Origin: Archilochus colubris
Taxonomy: Eukaryota; Chordata; Aves; Apodiformes; Trochilidae
Direction: 5' to 3'
Length of the DNA stretch: 64,000 bases
Assembly: GCA_023079485.1 (NCBI GenBank)
Contig: CM041085.1
Location: forward strand, 28,195,121 to 28,259,120
Shown: positions 10,941 to 23,800 of the stretch, in pieces
How positions within the stretch are numbered: the first letter of the stretch is position 1
Layout of the letters: each line of letters opens with the position of its first letter
Position numbers and translations under genes: made by a program
The notes under the pieces: model-generated
The model's input: only the letters and a program-made list of their open reading frames with translations
The model's database searches: none
Told to the model about the DNA's origin: nothing

Positions 10941-13629
10941 CCATTAAAACTAGAACCCAGGTCACGAGCACCTGCCTCTGAAAAAACACTTATCTGGAGT
11001 GTTGGGCACCAGGGCAGAAAATACATTGAGAACGGAGAGTCCTTTTTCTTTGCTGTAACCTTCTCAGCTGGACTGCCTGTTCCCTTCCCTTGACTTGCTG
11101 CCATTAAGCAGTATGTGCTGTCACTGCTGGTATAAGCCAGCTAGCTGCAGGGATTCATACTTTAGTGGGCAGCTTGCCACAGACATAACATATAATGCTA
11201 AAGGCTGCACACTTCTCTTACTCAAGGAGAGTAATAAAGCAGATTTTATTTGAGTTATATAAATCCACTTTAATTGGCTTTCCTGCTAACACTTTCATTA
11301 ACATGTAAATTAGGTGTCCTAGAGCTGTTAATTATCTTTGCAGAAAATGTTGGATATGGTCATATAATGTACTCATTCTTTTTTTACTGCTCTGTATGTT
11401 TATACTGAAATATGTCCATAAATACTCTGGTTTTTTGTTTTTTGTTTTTTTTTTTTAAAGAGGAAGAGGCTCAGGCTCTGTATCATTGTGTAGAGTACCA
11501 ACTCTCTTGCTTTGGTATTATTCACCAGACTGCTACCATGTTCAGTTGACACTCAGGTAGGAAACTTAGCACTGGGTTTTACTGGTTTGGCTGCTGAAGG
11601 TTTTTGGGGACTTCTTTTTCAAAGTGTCTGGCAAATGAGGGAGCAGAGGAGAGGGTGGCAGGTGCTCAGACAAAGGCAGCATCCTCTCATACAGGATGTC
11701 GTGTGTTCAAAATTTGGAACTGGCAGTGAAATGGGTAGGCATCACAAGGAAGAAAGTGGCTGAAGTCCCTGTTTCTAGGAAGCTGAGACATGCTAAATAA
11801 TTTTTGAAGAGGGAGGGGGCAAAAAGCCCCCACATTAACTACTTTTTTTTTAATACACCTTTTCTGCAAAAAACATCATAAAATGAGGGTTATTTTTTTG
11901 TTTTTTCAGCTCCACCAACTGCTTAAAAATGCTTTCTTTCCTTTAGTAATGAGATCTTGATGCTTCTCATGACAGCTTGCAGTCTGGTTATAATTTTTAA
12001 CTGCCTGCTTTCAGCAAACGGCATCTGTATTGTATGGTCTTACTGCACTGTCAAGGCAAAAGCCTGCACAGCTGCAGTAGATAACAGACATGTTTAGCAC
12101 CATCCTCACCAAAATCTTGGGCTGATGGCTTGCTAATAAATGAGAGATGACTTTATTATTATGATCAAGTCTGCTTTGAGCCAAGTAGTAATACTTCATG
12201 AGACAGCCCACCATGGGAAGTGACCCACAGATACCCCCCACACCAGCTGCCCTCAAGGCTGTGGTGCAGCACCAGGTAAATAGAAGTGAGAAGCAAAGCA
12301 GGCACACAAACATCACTTGCCTGATGTTTCTGCAGTGGATAACAGGGCAGTGCTTCCCCTTTCTTGGTTGTCACATTCTGAACCATCAACCACAATCATC
12401 TTTTTCATTTGCAAGAACCTGCACAGAACAGGTAATTGTCTGCATTGTAGCTGGCTCCTAGGTACAGCCCCTGTTTGGATGCAGAGTACACCTGAGCAAC
12501 AGCTTTATTTACAGTGGTGTGTGTGCTTCTTAAATTTTTCCTTAGTCTTAGATACAGTTGCCCACATCTAGTTCCATTTCTTAGCCTTCCCATCTCATTT
12601 TCCTTGGATCAGATTGTTTCTCACTTCTGCCAGGCCCTCTGCTGCACCACAGCTTTACCACAGCTGCTGAGGCAAATGGGAAGCAGCTCCTCCCCTGCTA
12701 CAAAATAACCAGGCTGCATGGCTGGCGATCAGCAGAAATAAACAGAGAGGAAGCTCTGCACACCTCCACCCTCTACCAGCCTGGGCTCCAAGTTGAGCTT
12801 TGCTGTGAGTGGGCAAACTCGTTATTAGGTTGTAAGCAACTGTTCTCTGGAGGAGGGTTCTGCTGTCCCCAGGCATCTGCTTGTGGCTTAGTTGTGGCAC
12901 AACAGCCTGTGTTGCACTGAGATGCAGTTAGGTTCCAAGACCAGCTCTTTCCTCATCTGCACTGTGGTAATAAAAGAAAGACCAACAGGGTATTTTCCTT
13001 ACAAAGAAGCTGAACAACTTCTGCAATATTAAACTGTCTTCAGCATAACACATCACTATGCTAATGGCTTATGCCATCAGGAGGTCTCAGCAATTCACTG
13101 TATTGCACTCATGTGCACAGATAATGCACAAGCCAGGCTATGGGGTCTGTTCCAGAAGGGACCCTCATTGTTCACCTGCAAGTTCATTGTAAAGTATATT
13201 TGGGGTTGGTGTGGGGGGGAAAAAAAAAAAAAAAGGTGAGTTTTGGGAAGTGGGAAGGTGGTAGAAAACCAGCTGGAGATGCCTTTGACCTCACTGTAGG
13301 TCAGAGCAATACATGCCAGTAACAGCACAGCCCTTAAAAGAGGATTACTGGGTCATTTGCCTGGTCTGAAGTCTGAACAGGGCACCACCTCTCATGGGTT
13401 TGCCTTGCAGTACACACCTTCCATTTTACTTTCAACACAGGAATGAGTTCAACAAGGTAAGAGCTTGCCAACACTGCAGCTTGTTAAGATCTACAAGAAG
13501 GTAATGCCTAAGCCTTGCTTCTTCCAGAGCAGGAACTTAGTAGCAGAACATTACTAATGTTTCTGCTGTAGTTACACTGGTATATTCCCCTTTTGGAATG
13601 TTTGTTCCAAAATAACTGTAGCAGTCCAA

Positions 13630-14021
13630 GTATTCAAGATAAGAGTGCTTTATTTCAAGTGGCAGAAATTGATTAATATATAAATTTCACAGGAAAATGT
13701 TTTTCTTAAACACTTTTTTTCCATACACCATTATATCTTCTTACATATGATTTGTACCTGAAATGAGATAAAACATCTTAAGGTGGCTTAATAAAAAGAA
13801 ATAACTTAAAATAAGGAACTTTTCAAACAAGCATAGATAATAATGTTAGGTTTTTATATAGTCTTTACATGTCCCTCCAGGGGCAATATGTTTATTTTAA
13901 AACATCAAAATGAAATGTGTCATGGACAGATGATCTGTTTCCTTAAATAAAAATCTCTGTGCAAAAGATTTATCTTGCATCATAATTACAATTTCTATAG
14001 GAATACTAAGGAGACAGAATT
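13630..14021 (-). other. SYNJ2: SYNJ2 3' UTR (inferred)
   Basis: Non-coding sequence between the SYNJ2 stop and the furthest nearby AATAAA. The length, about 390 nt, is an inference from the poly(A) signal at 13649-13654. Confidence 0.6.
13649..13654 (-). terminator. Candidate poly(A) signal of SYNJ2
   Basis: AATAAA on the - strand (TTTATT on +), about 370 nt past the SYNJ2 stop. Another AATAAA complement lies at 13891-13896 and could give a shorter UTR. Confidence 0.55.
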
Positions 14022-14822
14022 TTACAATTTTAAGTCACTATTTGTCTTCATCAAGGTGTCTTTGTTTTGTTCCAAGACAGGCAGTTCATTGACCCCATCT
14101 GACAGTGCACTGCTCTCTTCCTCATCACTAAACGTCACCCAGTGAGTGAAATCTCTCAAATTGGGGATTTTCAAATTTTCTGAAGCATTTGCTGGAGCAG
14201 TAGCTGATGGCACCTGTGTGAAAAGAGGGCAGGAAGGATCTGTGTCCAGGTCCAAAAGATCGGTGTCCTCTGGAAGGGAGCTGGTGCCTGAGAGCTGTGG
14301 ATGCTGTCCCTCTGGTGGAGGAGGGCCCTGTGGCTCAGCCAGCAGTGCCGCAGTGCTCGGTGCCAGCTGCCTTGTTGTGCTGTTTGCTGGGCTGGCAGAG
14401 GGCGTAGGAGCTGAGAGAGCAGACTGCACAGGGGCACGAGTGTCCTGAGACTGGGGACAGAACCCAGGATTGTTGTTGGAGTTGAGCATTAACCCACTAA
14501 AAAGTGGGTTATCACTGCTCTGGAGCACTTGCAGATGAAGAGCTGCAGGAGCTGACTTCTTTCTTCGGGGTGGTACCTTTGGGGCAAAGGAAGCGTTGGG
14601 GTGGGGCAGAGTGACAGCCTCAGCCATGCTTCCTGAGGGGAGCTGCCTTTCACTGCTCCCCCTGTTCTCCTGAGGCTTCCCTGGGTTCCCCTGGGTTCTG
14701 GGTTTAGGGACTGGAATAGTTTTGGTTGCATTTAGAATAGCTCCAGGTTCTAGAGAGGGCTCTGACAAGCCAAGAGGAGATGGTACCGACTGCTGATAAA
14801 ATTGCTCTTCTGTAGGCAAGGC
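14022..14822 (-). CDS. SYNJ2: SYNJ2 terminal exon (proline-rich C-terminus)
   Basis: 801 nt including TAA; acceptor complement CTG at 14823-14825. It starts [11 protein letters not shown] and holds SH3-type ligands V-P-K-P-R and P-K-V-P-P-R-R-K-K. It also has H-L-Q-V-L-Q-S and the late motif [10 protein letters not shown], an acidic CK2-like stretch. The last 30 or so residues, ending S-D-L-K-L, do not resemble the mammalian end I remember. There is no NPF motif; the nearest is N-P-L-F. Confidence 0.95.
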   Translation of the reverse strand, partial: ALPTEEQFYQQSVPSPLGLSEPSLEPGAILNATKTIPVPKPRTQGNPGKPQENRGSSERQLPSGSMAEAVTLPHPNASFAPKVPPRRKKSAPAALHLQVLQSSDNPLFSGLMLNSNNNPGFCPQSQDTRAPVQSALSAPTPSASPANSTTRQLAPSTAALLAEPQGPPPPEGQHPQLSGTSSLPEDTDLLDLDTDPSCPLFTQVPSATAPANASENLKIPNLRDFTHWVTFSDEEESSALSDGVNELPVLEQNKDTLMKTNSDLKL

Positions 14823-17800
14823 CTGAAAGGGAAAAGGAATAAGAAATTTGAGAACAAAAATGGCACCTTAAACTGGGTCACTTCTAGTGCAAGTCTTACT
14901 GGTGACATTACTGAGAAAGACTGACAGGACTGGAAGAAAAAAGAAAAACCAAACAGTAAAAGAGGAGACTTGAGAGTACAGGTTTACACTGTACCTGTGT
15001 GGTTCTGTTCTCACACCTTGTGCCTAGGATCAGTGTTCATCTACAGAGTGCCATTTTAGGACAAAGAACCTACAGCCTATTCACTCCCTGTATGAGAAAT
15101 TAATCTCCTTCTAACCATGTCTCTTTCATGTTAGGATTTTAATCCATGCCAGATTAACACAGTCCTGAAGAGTGAGTTACTTGTTGCATCTCTCTGCTGA
15201 ATTAGTATTATTTAAGACAGAATGAGCAGAGAGATAAATTATCAGGGCCATTAGCCCACACCCATGGGCATATTCTGAGGTAGATAAGGTTGAAGCACAG
15301 TTAGCTTAATTTAAGACAGAAAATGCATTAGTAGCCTAGCCTCATCATGTCTCACTGATGCTAGGCACCGAAGAGAAGTGAACTATCAAAACACAATCTG
15401 TCATATGTTTGCCATTTAAAGTCATTTATATAACTGGAACTCGTCTCAGTCTGAAAGCATTTTAATTTTTTATTACTCTCCCATAGTATTAAATGATAAT
15501 ATAGAGGATTTTTAATGCAGTCAAATATCCAGTCCATATTTCATAATGGACATACTTCCTGCTACTTCTGTCCATATGTTGTTGTTAAGTTGCCTACATT
15601 TGATTGCAGTGCTTTTTTTAATGCTAGAGGTGGACTGGGAAGAGGTTTTCAAGTACACACCTCCCATCTAAATTCACTGGGATGGAGGAAGGAGTGGACA
15701 GAGTCCAACTGGAACACATAAATTTCTGCAGGAGATTTCATATAACTCACACCAAAACAGCAGCCCCTCTCAGCACCTTTCAGGAGAGCCCTGGAAGTGC
15801 CCACAACATAAACAGACCATTCCTTATTACTAAATGTTTAAGGGAAGCACATGCACTGTGCACTGTCTGGGGTTCATTTCTTTTGTGAGTTTACTAAGTA
15901 GATGTGGCTGAAAATTTTATGATTGATAAGGGGTGGATGCCTTTACAAAGGAAGTTAAGGCAGGAGTCCTAGAAACATAGAGCTTCCTAGCAGAGATTCT
16001 ATCAATGGAAGAACAGAAAAGGTTGTAATTGTCTTTATCTTGTACTTGAATTTCTTTCACCATTAAATAATCATTTGAGCAGCTCTAGAGGTAAAAAAAC
16101 TATTATCTCCAATGAAGAGACCTGGCAGAGAGGCAGCATAAACCCTCAACACCTCCAGGTTTGTATTTTTAAGAACCTGAACTCTTGAGCAGAATACAGA
16201 AGGGAAAGGCTGAACCCCAGTATAAGGTGTGTGAGGAAAGCTCAGTGTCTCTGAACAGGATGCAGAAGAGCACATTGATCAAGAAGCTGCCTCACATCAG
16301 TACAGAGCAGGCCATTTATGATGTGGTCAAAACTAAACATAAAGAAGGGAAAAATCTTAAATCCTGAGAAAGTTTAGACAAACTAGAAGTAAAAAAATCT
16401 AAGAGAATTGAAAAACAAAGAGAATATTGAATACAGCTCAGTAAGGAGGACAAAGCTCCTCTTCCTTTCCAGTTGCCCAGTGTATTTCTGGGCCTTGGTG
16501 GCTACAATACACAGAATCATTTCAGTGCCTGCTGATGAAGAACTTTAAATGCCATGACTTCACAGAAACTGTTTAACACCCCACACACACAACCCTCTTG
16601 CTATTGTTCACTTTGTGTAGAGCAGGCTGGAGGCATTTGGCTATTTGACTCTCTTACATTTCCCACCTTGACTCCAGTTCTCCGCAGAGGTTTTGGCTTC
16701 TTTGTAGCTGGAACTTTGGGTGGTGGGCGGTGGGGCACAAGCCCTGGTCCTGCCTGCAGTCCTTGAGGTAATGCTGACTTTGTGCTGCTGCTGGGGAGAG
16801 GCTCAGGTTTGGTAGATGTTTGGTTTCTAGTTTGAGCAGACTTTAGTGCATCTTCCTGTAGTCCTGAAAAGCAAAATCCATTAAGATCTTGGCTTGATCA
16901 GAATGTAGCTTCAGGGTAACTTCTTTCACAGTCATGTTTTCCAAAATGTGCCTAAAGGGAATGTGCTCAGGCCAGGAAGATAGATTGTGGAAATAAGCAC
17001 AGACCTTGGCAGTGCTAGGTTAATGGTTGGACTTGTTGATCTTAAAGGTCTTTTCCAATCAAAATGATTCTATGATTCTTTGCACTCCTGTCACATTTGT
17101 AAGAGGCAGTTTGGGAAAAACTCCTGTCTGAAATAATTTCATGCCAAAACAGCAGAGCTGTGCCACCATCTGTCCAAGTGAAGATAACACTGGCTGGGGG
17201 TTCAGGAGTACTGGAGAGAAACTGCTGAGTCTCCTTTTGCCCTGTTTCCTTCTCTGAATAATCAAGATAATGATACTGAGCATGTCCTTAGGAGTACTTG
17301 GGGAAGAACTGAAATGCCAACTGTTGGCACAGCACTAGGGGCTGAAAGTGATGTTGACCAGACTATTTTCTTTACTCACCCTGAATGAAATGCTTATTGT
17401 GAATTTTCAAAATTAATGGAGAGTAAATCTGATTTCAAGAATAAATGTACAGCACTTTCTGAGGAGCAAACATCAAGGTTTCTTTATAACACTTCTAATT
17501 AAATTGGATTATTTCAGACTCCTTTGCTGTATTTGCAAATGAAAAAGGGATGCTTTTGTCCTAAACTGAGCCTTGCAACCTCAGGCAGCTATCTCAAAGT
17601 CATACTGCATTCATTCTTATTGATACAGCAGAAAAACTACTCGCAGCCCTGGAGGATAAGTTCACACTGCCTGAATTTCAATACCCAACATAGTTTCCTG
17701 ATCTAACTTGCCCTTGCAAGCAGCTTGGTCCTCCAGGGATGAGACTGAGAGCCTAAACACAAGAGTTTTAGCTTAGTTATTCAAGCTATAGTGGTGCAAG

Positions 17801-20800
17801 CATCTATCTGGGTTACAACTATACTTGCTGTCTATATATGAACTGAATCCATGTTATTTCTCCTACAGCTGTATTTGCTCTCTAGTTCTGCTTGGAATAG
17901 TGAGCATTTGCTAAATAGAGCAGCAAACATCCTTTATGCAACTCTGAGCTAACACAGGCACCATCAGTTTAGTAAGATCCCATCTTTCTCGTTTAATTTT
18001 TTAGGCTAAATCTGGACATAAATAACCCAAAGTGTTTCTAGTGACAGGTTCTACAACAGAATATACAACTTGAGTTATCTTGAAAAAACAGAGGTTAATA
18101 TTATCAAAACTGACAGAGAACACCAAGTACAATCTTGCCAGCCTGTGTAAGTCAGTGCTCAGGTGGGCTTCTGAACAGAAATATGTGCATCTGGGCTATG
18201 ATGGGAAGAATTAATACACCTACAGTTTATTTATAGATTTTTAGAAGTTGGTTATGAAGCTGTGCTCACCTCCTTTAGCTTCCATAAGACATCTAATAGC
18301 TTCTTCTGCTTCCTCAGCTGTGGTGGTTTTGATTTGCTTGACATTGTAAGGTTTACTTATTCCAGTCCGGACTTTGGGCTTTAAAAAACCAAGAATGAGT
18401 CATTTTAACAACTGACTTTTCACGTGCACCTGTGATCTTACAGCTAAGCTCAAACACCTGTAAAGTTCTGATTTTGCCAGTGACTATTCAGCAATCTAAT
18501 ATATCCTACAGAAATGGTGGGGAGTCTTTTGGCAGACCTTACATCCTTCTTACCAGCTGACAGAGTAAGCCAATGCTTTAGTGCCACAGCTAGTCCCTTA
18601 GCCTGGCTCAATACATTAGGGTTCTCATCCAGCAAAGGAGGAGTTGGGAAGTGTTTCTACATTCCAGTCTTGGTCTACTCAGAGGGCTAACAGCCTTGCT
18701 GCCAATAGTCAAGACCATACCTGTATACTGGGCACTAGTACAGCCCATCAAAAGGGCAAAAAAAAAAAGGGCAAAAAGCATATTAACGTGGTGCTGGAAA
18801 CTCAAGTCAGCATCTGGGAGAAAGTAGCACGTGGAGTAAACCAGCAGTGCCCATGCCTTGCACTGTTCTCTCTCCCATACAGTGCTACAGGCTGGGCACA
18901 GAGTGGCTGAGAGCAGCCAGACAGAGAGGGACCTTGGAGTCTGGATTGACAGGAAGCTGAACATGAGCCAGCAGTGTGCCCAGGTGGCCAAGAATCCCAA
19001 TGGCATCCTGGCCTGGATCAGGAACAGTGTGGCCAGCAGGTCCAGGGAAGTGATTCTGCCCCTGTACTCAGCACTGGTGAGGCCACACCTCGAGTACTGT
19101 GTCCAGTTCTGGGCCCCTCAGTTTAGGAAGGATATCGAGGTCCTGGAGCAGGTCCAAAGGAGGGCAACCAGGCTGGTGAAGGGACTCGAGCACAGACCCT
19201 GTGAGGAGAGGCTGAGGGAGCTGGGACTGTTCAACCTGGAGAAGAGGAGGCTCAGAGGAGATCTCATCACTCTCTACAGCTACCTGCAAGGAGGGGGTAG
19301 CCAGGTGGGGGTTGGTCTCTTTTCCCAGGCAACTCTCAGCAAGACAAGAGGGCACAGTCTTAAGTTGTGCCAGGGGAGGTTTAGGTTGGACATTAGAAAG
19401 AATTTCTTTACGGAGAGGGTGATCAAGCATTGGAATGGGCTGCCCAGGGAAGTAGTGGATTTCTATCCCTGGAGATATTTAAAAAGAGACTGGATGTGGC
19501 ACTCAGTGCCATGGTCTGGTAACTGCGGCGGTAGTCAAGGGTTGGACTTGATGATCTCTGAGGTCCCTTCCGACCCAGCCCATTCTAGGATTCTATGATT
19601 CCTTCTTTGGTCTTTCTAATTCCTTTCAATTTTATAACATTTTTCTGGTGTCTGGCAGGTCCCACAGTGTAGCATTACATTACAACAAGTTCATCTTCAC
19701 ATGTCCAGTTCAGACACGTGATAAGACTTCCTCCCTTGTATGACAAGTGTATTATGTACATGATGCTCAGAGTCTGCACAGATGGGGGAGATCAGGGCAA
19801 CCTGAAGTGGCCATGCTGAGTGGCAGAACTCACTGGCTGCTGAGGGGCTCCAGGGAGCAGCTTTGCTGTTGCCAAGATGGAGCAGGTGGAATGGCTTCCT
19901 GGAGAGAGAGAACCCTCTGAGGGGGACTTTTTGCCTGATGTTCCAGCTGAAAAGAAAGAAAATGGCTTTTTTACAACATTTTATTTGCAATGGAGCATAA
20001 CCAATGTGTTTTGAGATTGTTTGTGATAAATAGAAGAGACACTTTCCACGCTCCTTGGTCCTCCAAGGGCAGACATATTAGACAGGACCTTCCAGTAGGA
20101 CACCAGGGACCTTTTGAGTCCCTCTGCCTGAGTGTCAAGAGCAAAACAATTACTTTAGTCTAGGAAGACTGATGTGCTGAACTCATCTAATCTAAGGTGA
20201 AAAAAAAATCTGAACACAGAATAAAATGCTGAAATCTTAAAACGTATCAGGAAGCAGTTTCCTAGTTGGTCTTGATTTCATTTAGTTAATTTCATAACCT
20301 CATCTGACCGTAAACATTGCTTTCCAGACAGAAAAATATAGATGCCAGAGTAGTAATTTTTTGGCAACAAACTCAGAAATTAATAGGAATAAATAAAAAA
20401 AAAAAAATTCATCTTCCAGCAGTGAATCTAACAGAACCTTTAATTTAAGGATGGAAAATACACATGAGAGAGCCTTTTGGGCTGCAAGAAAAATGTCACA
20501 TAGAGCTTTGTATCAAACAGAAGACAAAGATGATTATGCTGATAATACTTCAGAAGTAGCCATAAAAACAAGAGCAGCATAGGACTGATGGCATCTCAGG
20601 AGGATAGAGCATAGTTAAAGAGCATCACTTCCTCTTTGTGCCTCACTGAAAACTGTAAAACACTTTGCATTTCTTTCATAAACAGAAAAGCAAGCAAGAA
20701 TTTCTTGCAAACAGGAAAAGGAAAAAAATGTCCAGAACAAGTATTTTTGTCAAGGCTTTTAATAAGGAAGATTAAAATTAAGTCATAAAAACCCTCAAAA

Positions 20801-23800
20801 CTGTAAGAAAACCCCCCAGTGACTTTGGAAGTGAGCAGCATAAATACTGATATTTATTTTTACTGCCACAAAGTATCTGGTCAACTCACTAACCTGAGTG
20901 ATGAGTTAGCATGGAATATATGGGCCATCACATCCTCACTAAAGGTGTTTTCTTGTGGATTACATGTCATGCTAAAGACAAACTTATGTCACTAACTGCA
21001 GCCATAGTCAGGCTGAAACAGATTGGGAGGGAAGGACAGCCTGGCATTTCAGAAGAAGGTATTACTTCTCTGTCACTAAGAAATGGCAAGCAAAATGGTC
21101 CAGCTGGAGCCAACACGACGTTAAAGAAAGTTCAACTCACCAGGAGGGGGAGGCCTCTGAGGTGGCTGAAGTGGCCGAGGCCTGGTAGGAATGGACAGAG
21201 ATCTGCTTGGAGTCCGGCGACGGGATCCCTCCCGCGCCTCCAGCTCCCGCTTCAAATCGGCCAAGTCCGTATCATCTGGGGAAAGGTTGGAAAGGGATCA
21301 GTGTTGGAGATCTGCTGGGTGAGATGCAGGAAATCTGAGCAGTCAGGAGAGAGCCAATTATGAGTAACGAGCCACAGCCAGTTATCTCAGCAATGTGTCA
21401 TGGCTCCTATCATAGAATCATGGAGTGTCGGGTTGGAAGGGACCTCAAGGATCATCTCCTCCAACCCTTCTAATATTATTGTTTAGATGAGATGTCTCAG
21501 CACTCCGTTGAGCTGAGATTTTCCGAAGTGGAGGAATCCACCACTTCCCCTGGGAAACCATTCCAATGTCTGACTGTCTTCACAGAGAAAAATTTTCCTC
21601 TTGTGTCCAGTGGGTATCTCCCCAAGAGCAACTTGTGCCCATTGTCTCTTGTCTTGTCCATGTGACAAGGGCATCTCCATCTTCTTTGTAGCCTCCCCTT
21701 GAAGTATTGGAACATCTTAATAAGGTCTCTCTTAAGCCTTCTCTTCTCAAGGCTGTGAGAATCATATTGTTTTGCTCTCACTGCTCCCACTTCAGGAAAC
21801 ATCTACCCTTTTCTCAAACAGTTTTTTTCTCTCCTTTTCCAGCATTTATATTATATTTATATTATCCTTTTCCAGCAGTTTATATAACTGTCTGTGCCAA
21901 CACAAAGACTGCCTGCATCTGATCTCAGGGTTCCTCATCACCTTGTTAGGTTCTGAGCTTTTCACAGGCAGTCTTGGAGGCAAACTGTGTCATGACAGCT
22001 GCAAGGAGGCTGGTCACAGTCAATCCCTTGCTCTTCCTTCCTGAACACAGGAATTCCCTCCGAGGATTAGACAACTTCCTTTGCTCTGGAGAAGAGTTTA
22101 TGCTAGAGAAAAGCCTGTCTGAATGGCTCACTCATCACACCTCTGCTTTCCAGCAACATCCCCTAAAAGGTGCACCTGCCTCACCCTGCTAACCCTTGGC
22201 TGCACCTTACATGACTACATCATTACACAGTATTTCATCACACAGTATTTCATCCTAAGTCTCCCTGGCAGCTGAAGAGAAGAAGTGATTGCTTTAGTCT
22301 CTAAGTCTGCTGACGTTTTAGGGCTCTTCAGTTCTCACCCCCTGCCATGGCTGCCTAGCCAGGAATCTACTCTTGAGGACTCCAAAATTTACTGGGTTTA
22401 GTTTTGTGATTTGGAGAGGATGGGGAAGGAATTATGTAGCAGCAGTCTCTTATATTTCAGGCATTTTTACAGAAGCTCCTGTTCCTCAGAGAGCTGTGCT
22501 TTGCAGAGAACACCAATCTACCTCACAGAGTCCTTCTCCCACTTAGCAGTGGATGACAGCCACAAAGACACAGCCTGTGATCTGCCTGATCCACCCTCCC
22601 CTTTCTCTTTGCATTTTCAATACTTCTAAGAAGCAGGTATGGGCTTGTCTGTAGGATCTGAAGAGTCATGCAGGTGCCTAAAAGCATGGCTTGAAATTTT
22701 GGCAGTAACAGAACCACACAGAATCATAGAATTGTCATAGTTGGAAGGGACCTCTAGAGATCATCTAGTTCAGCTCTCCCACTAAAGCAGGATCACCTAG
22801 AGCACATTACACAGGAATACATCCAGGCAATTTTGAATATCTCCAGAGAAGGGGACTTCACAACCTCAGTAGCACTGAATGCAAAATAAACCCCAGCAAC
22901 CCTCACTCTGTCCCTTCCCATGAAGGAGTGCTGGGTTTAGGCAATGGCTCCCAGGGACATCAGTTTCATGAGGCTATGCCCTTCTCTGACCTCAGAAACA
23001 CATATACTCAGTGCTCTGCCCATCACTGGTTTCTATCTCTATCTAACATGAGCCATACCATCCTCATACCTTCAACTAGGAGTTACCAGGCAGAATTGGA
23101 AGCTTAGGGAGGCATCTGAAATTGCAGAGACTTTCAAGATGGATTGAATATATCATATTTTGAGTTGTGCGACACTGTGACCTCACCTTGACCTCCTTCA
23201 AACTATACCTTATAATCTCCACTTACTTTGTGATACTTTTTGTGTGTAAGAGTTAGTGTGGGTGAAAAGAATCACTGCAATACTCTGCAGCTTAATGAAT
23301 CATCACACAGTAGGCCAGAGGTGTTTCGAGGGCAAGGCATCCTGTAATACAAAGTGATTGGCTCCACAGTATGTAATAATGACAGATAACTCTTTGGCTC
23401 CAAGCTAGGTTTCTGGGTCTGGCCCCAATGCACCCAGCACATGACTCAAGGTGGGCAAGAAAGCTGCGTATCACTTTGATTGTTTGGAAAATCTGTCTGT
23501 GTAAACTTAGAAATTTCATTTAATCTTTTTGAAATCTACTTCTGACTCAGCCTTTGATGATATTAAAGTTTTCATTTTTTTGTCAGAAGACAAAGCACTT
23601 CTGAGAGAGTGCAGAAAGACAGCTACTGAATCACTTGCTGTCATGATGAAGTATTTAATAGATGACACAGCCTGTCAATGCTTAGTCCCCACACCATGTC
23701 TTGATCCCAGTATAAGACCACCACTGGTTTGCCCAGCTCTTCTTTTTATGCATATTTTCTTCACATCTTTTTCTTCTCTTTACCAGATCATTTCACAATA

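Larger units (their letters stand above)
5601..13630. other. SERAC1 3' UTR and SERAC1-SYNJ2 intergenic region
   Basis: About 8 kb between the SERAC1 stop and the inferred SYNJ2 3' end. It holds CR1 copies at 8050-8463 and 9250-9801, a solo ERV LTR at 10222-10940, and a T-tract at about 11431-11457. The other reading frames look like chance ORFs. How far the SERAC1 3' UTR extends is unknown; candidate poly(A) signals are ATTAAA at 6620 and AATAAA at 7540. Confidence 0.8.

Noticed and set aside
14146..14448. 100-codon + strand ORF
   Set aside because: Antisense shadow of the SYNJ2 terminal exon.
18450..18635. - strand frame with a good GTAAGA donor near 18549, considered as the missing SYNJ2 exon
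   Set aside because: No similarity to synaptojanin 2, and the exon at 19834-19946 satisfies both phase and sequence.
18858..19598. 246-codon ORF as a possible host gene
   Set aside because: It is the C-terminal end of the CR1 reverse-transcriptase frame and ends in the CR1 tail.
20911..21363. 150-codon + strand ORF
   Set aside because: Its coding-like part is the antisense of the SYNJ2 exon at 21141-21275; the G+C-rich exon keeps the opposite strand open.
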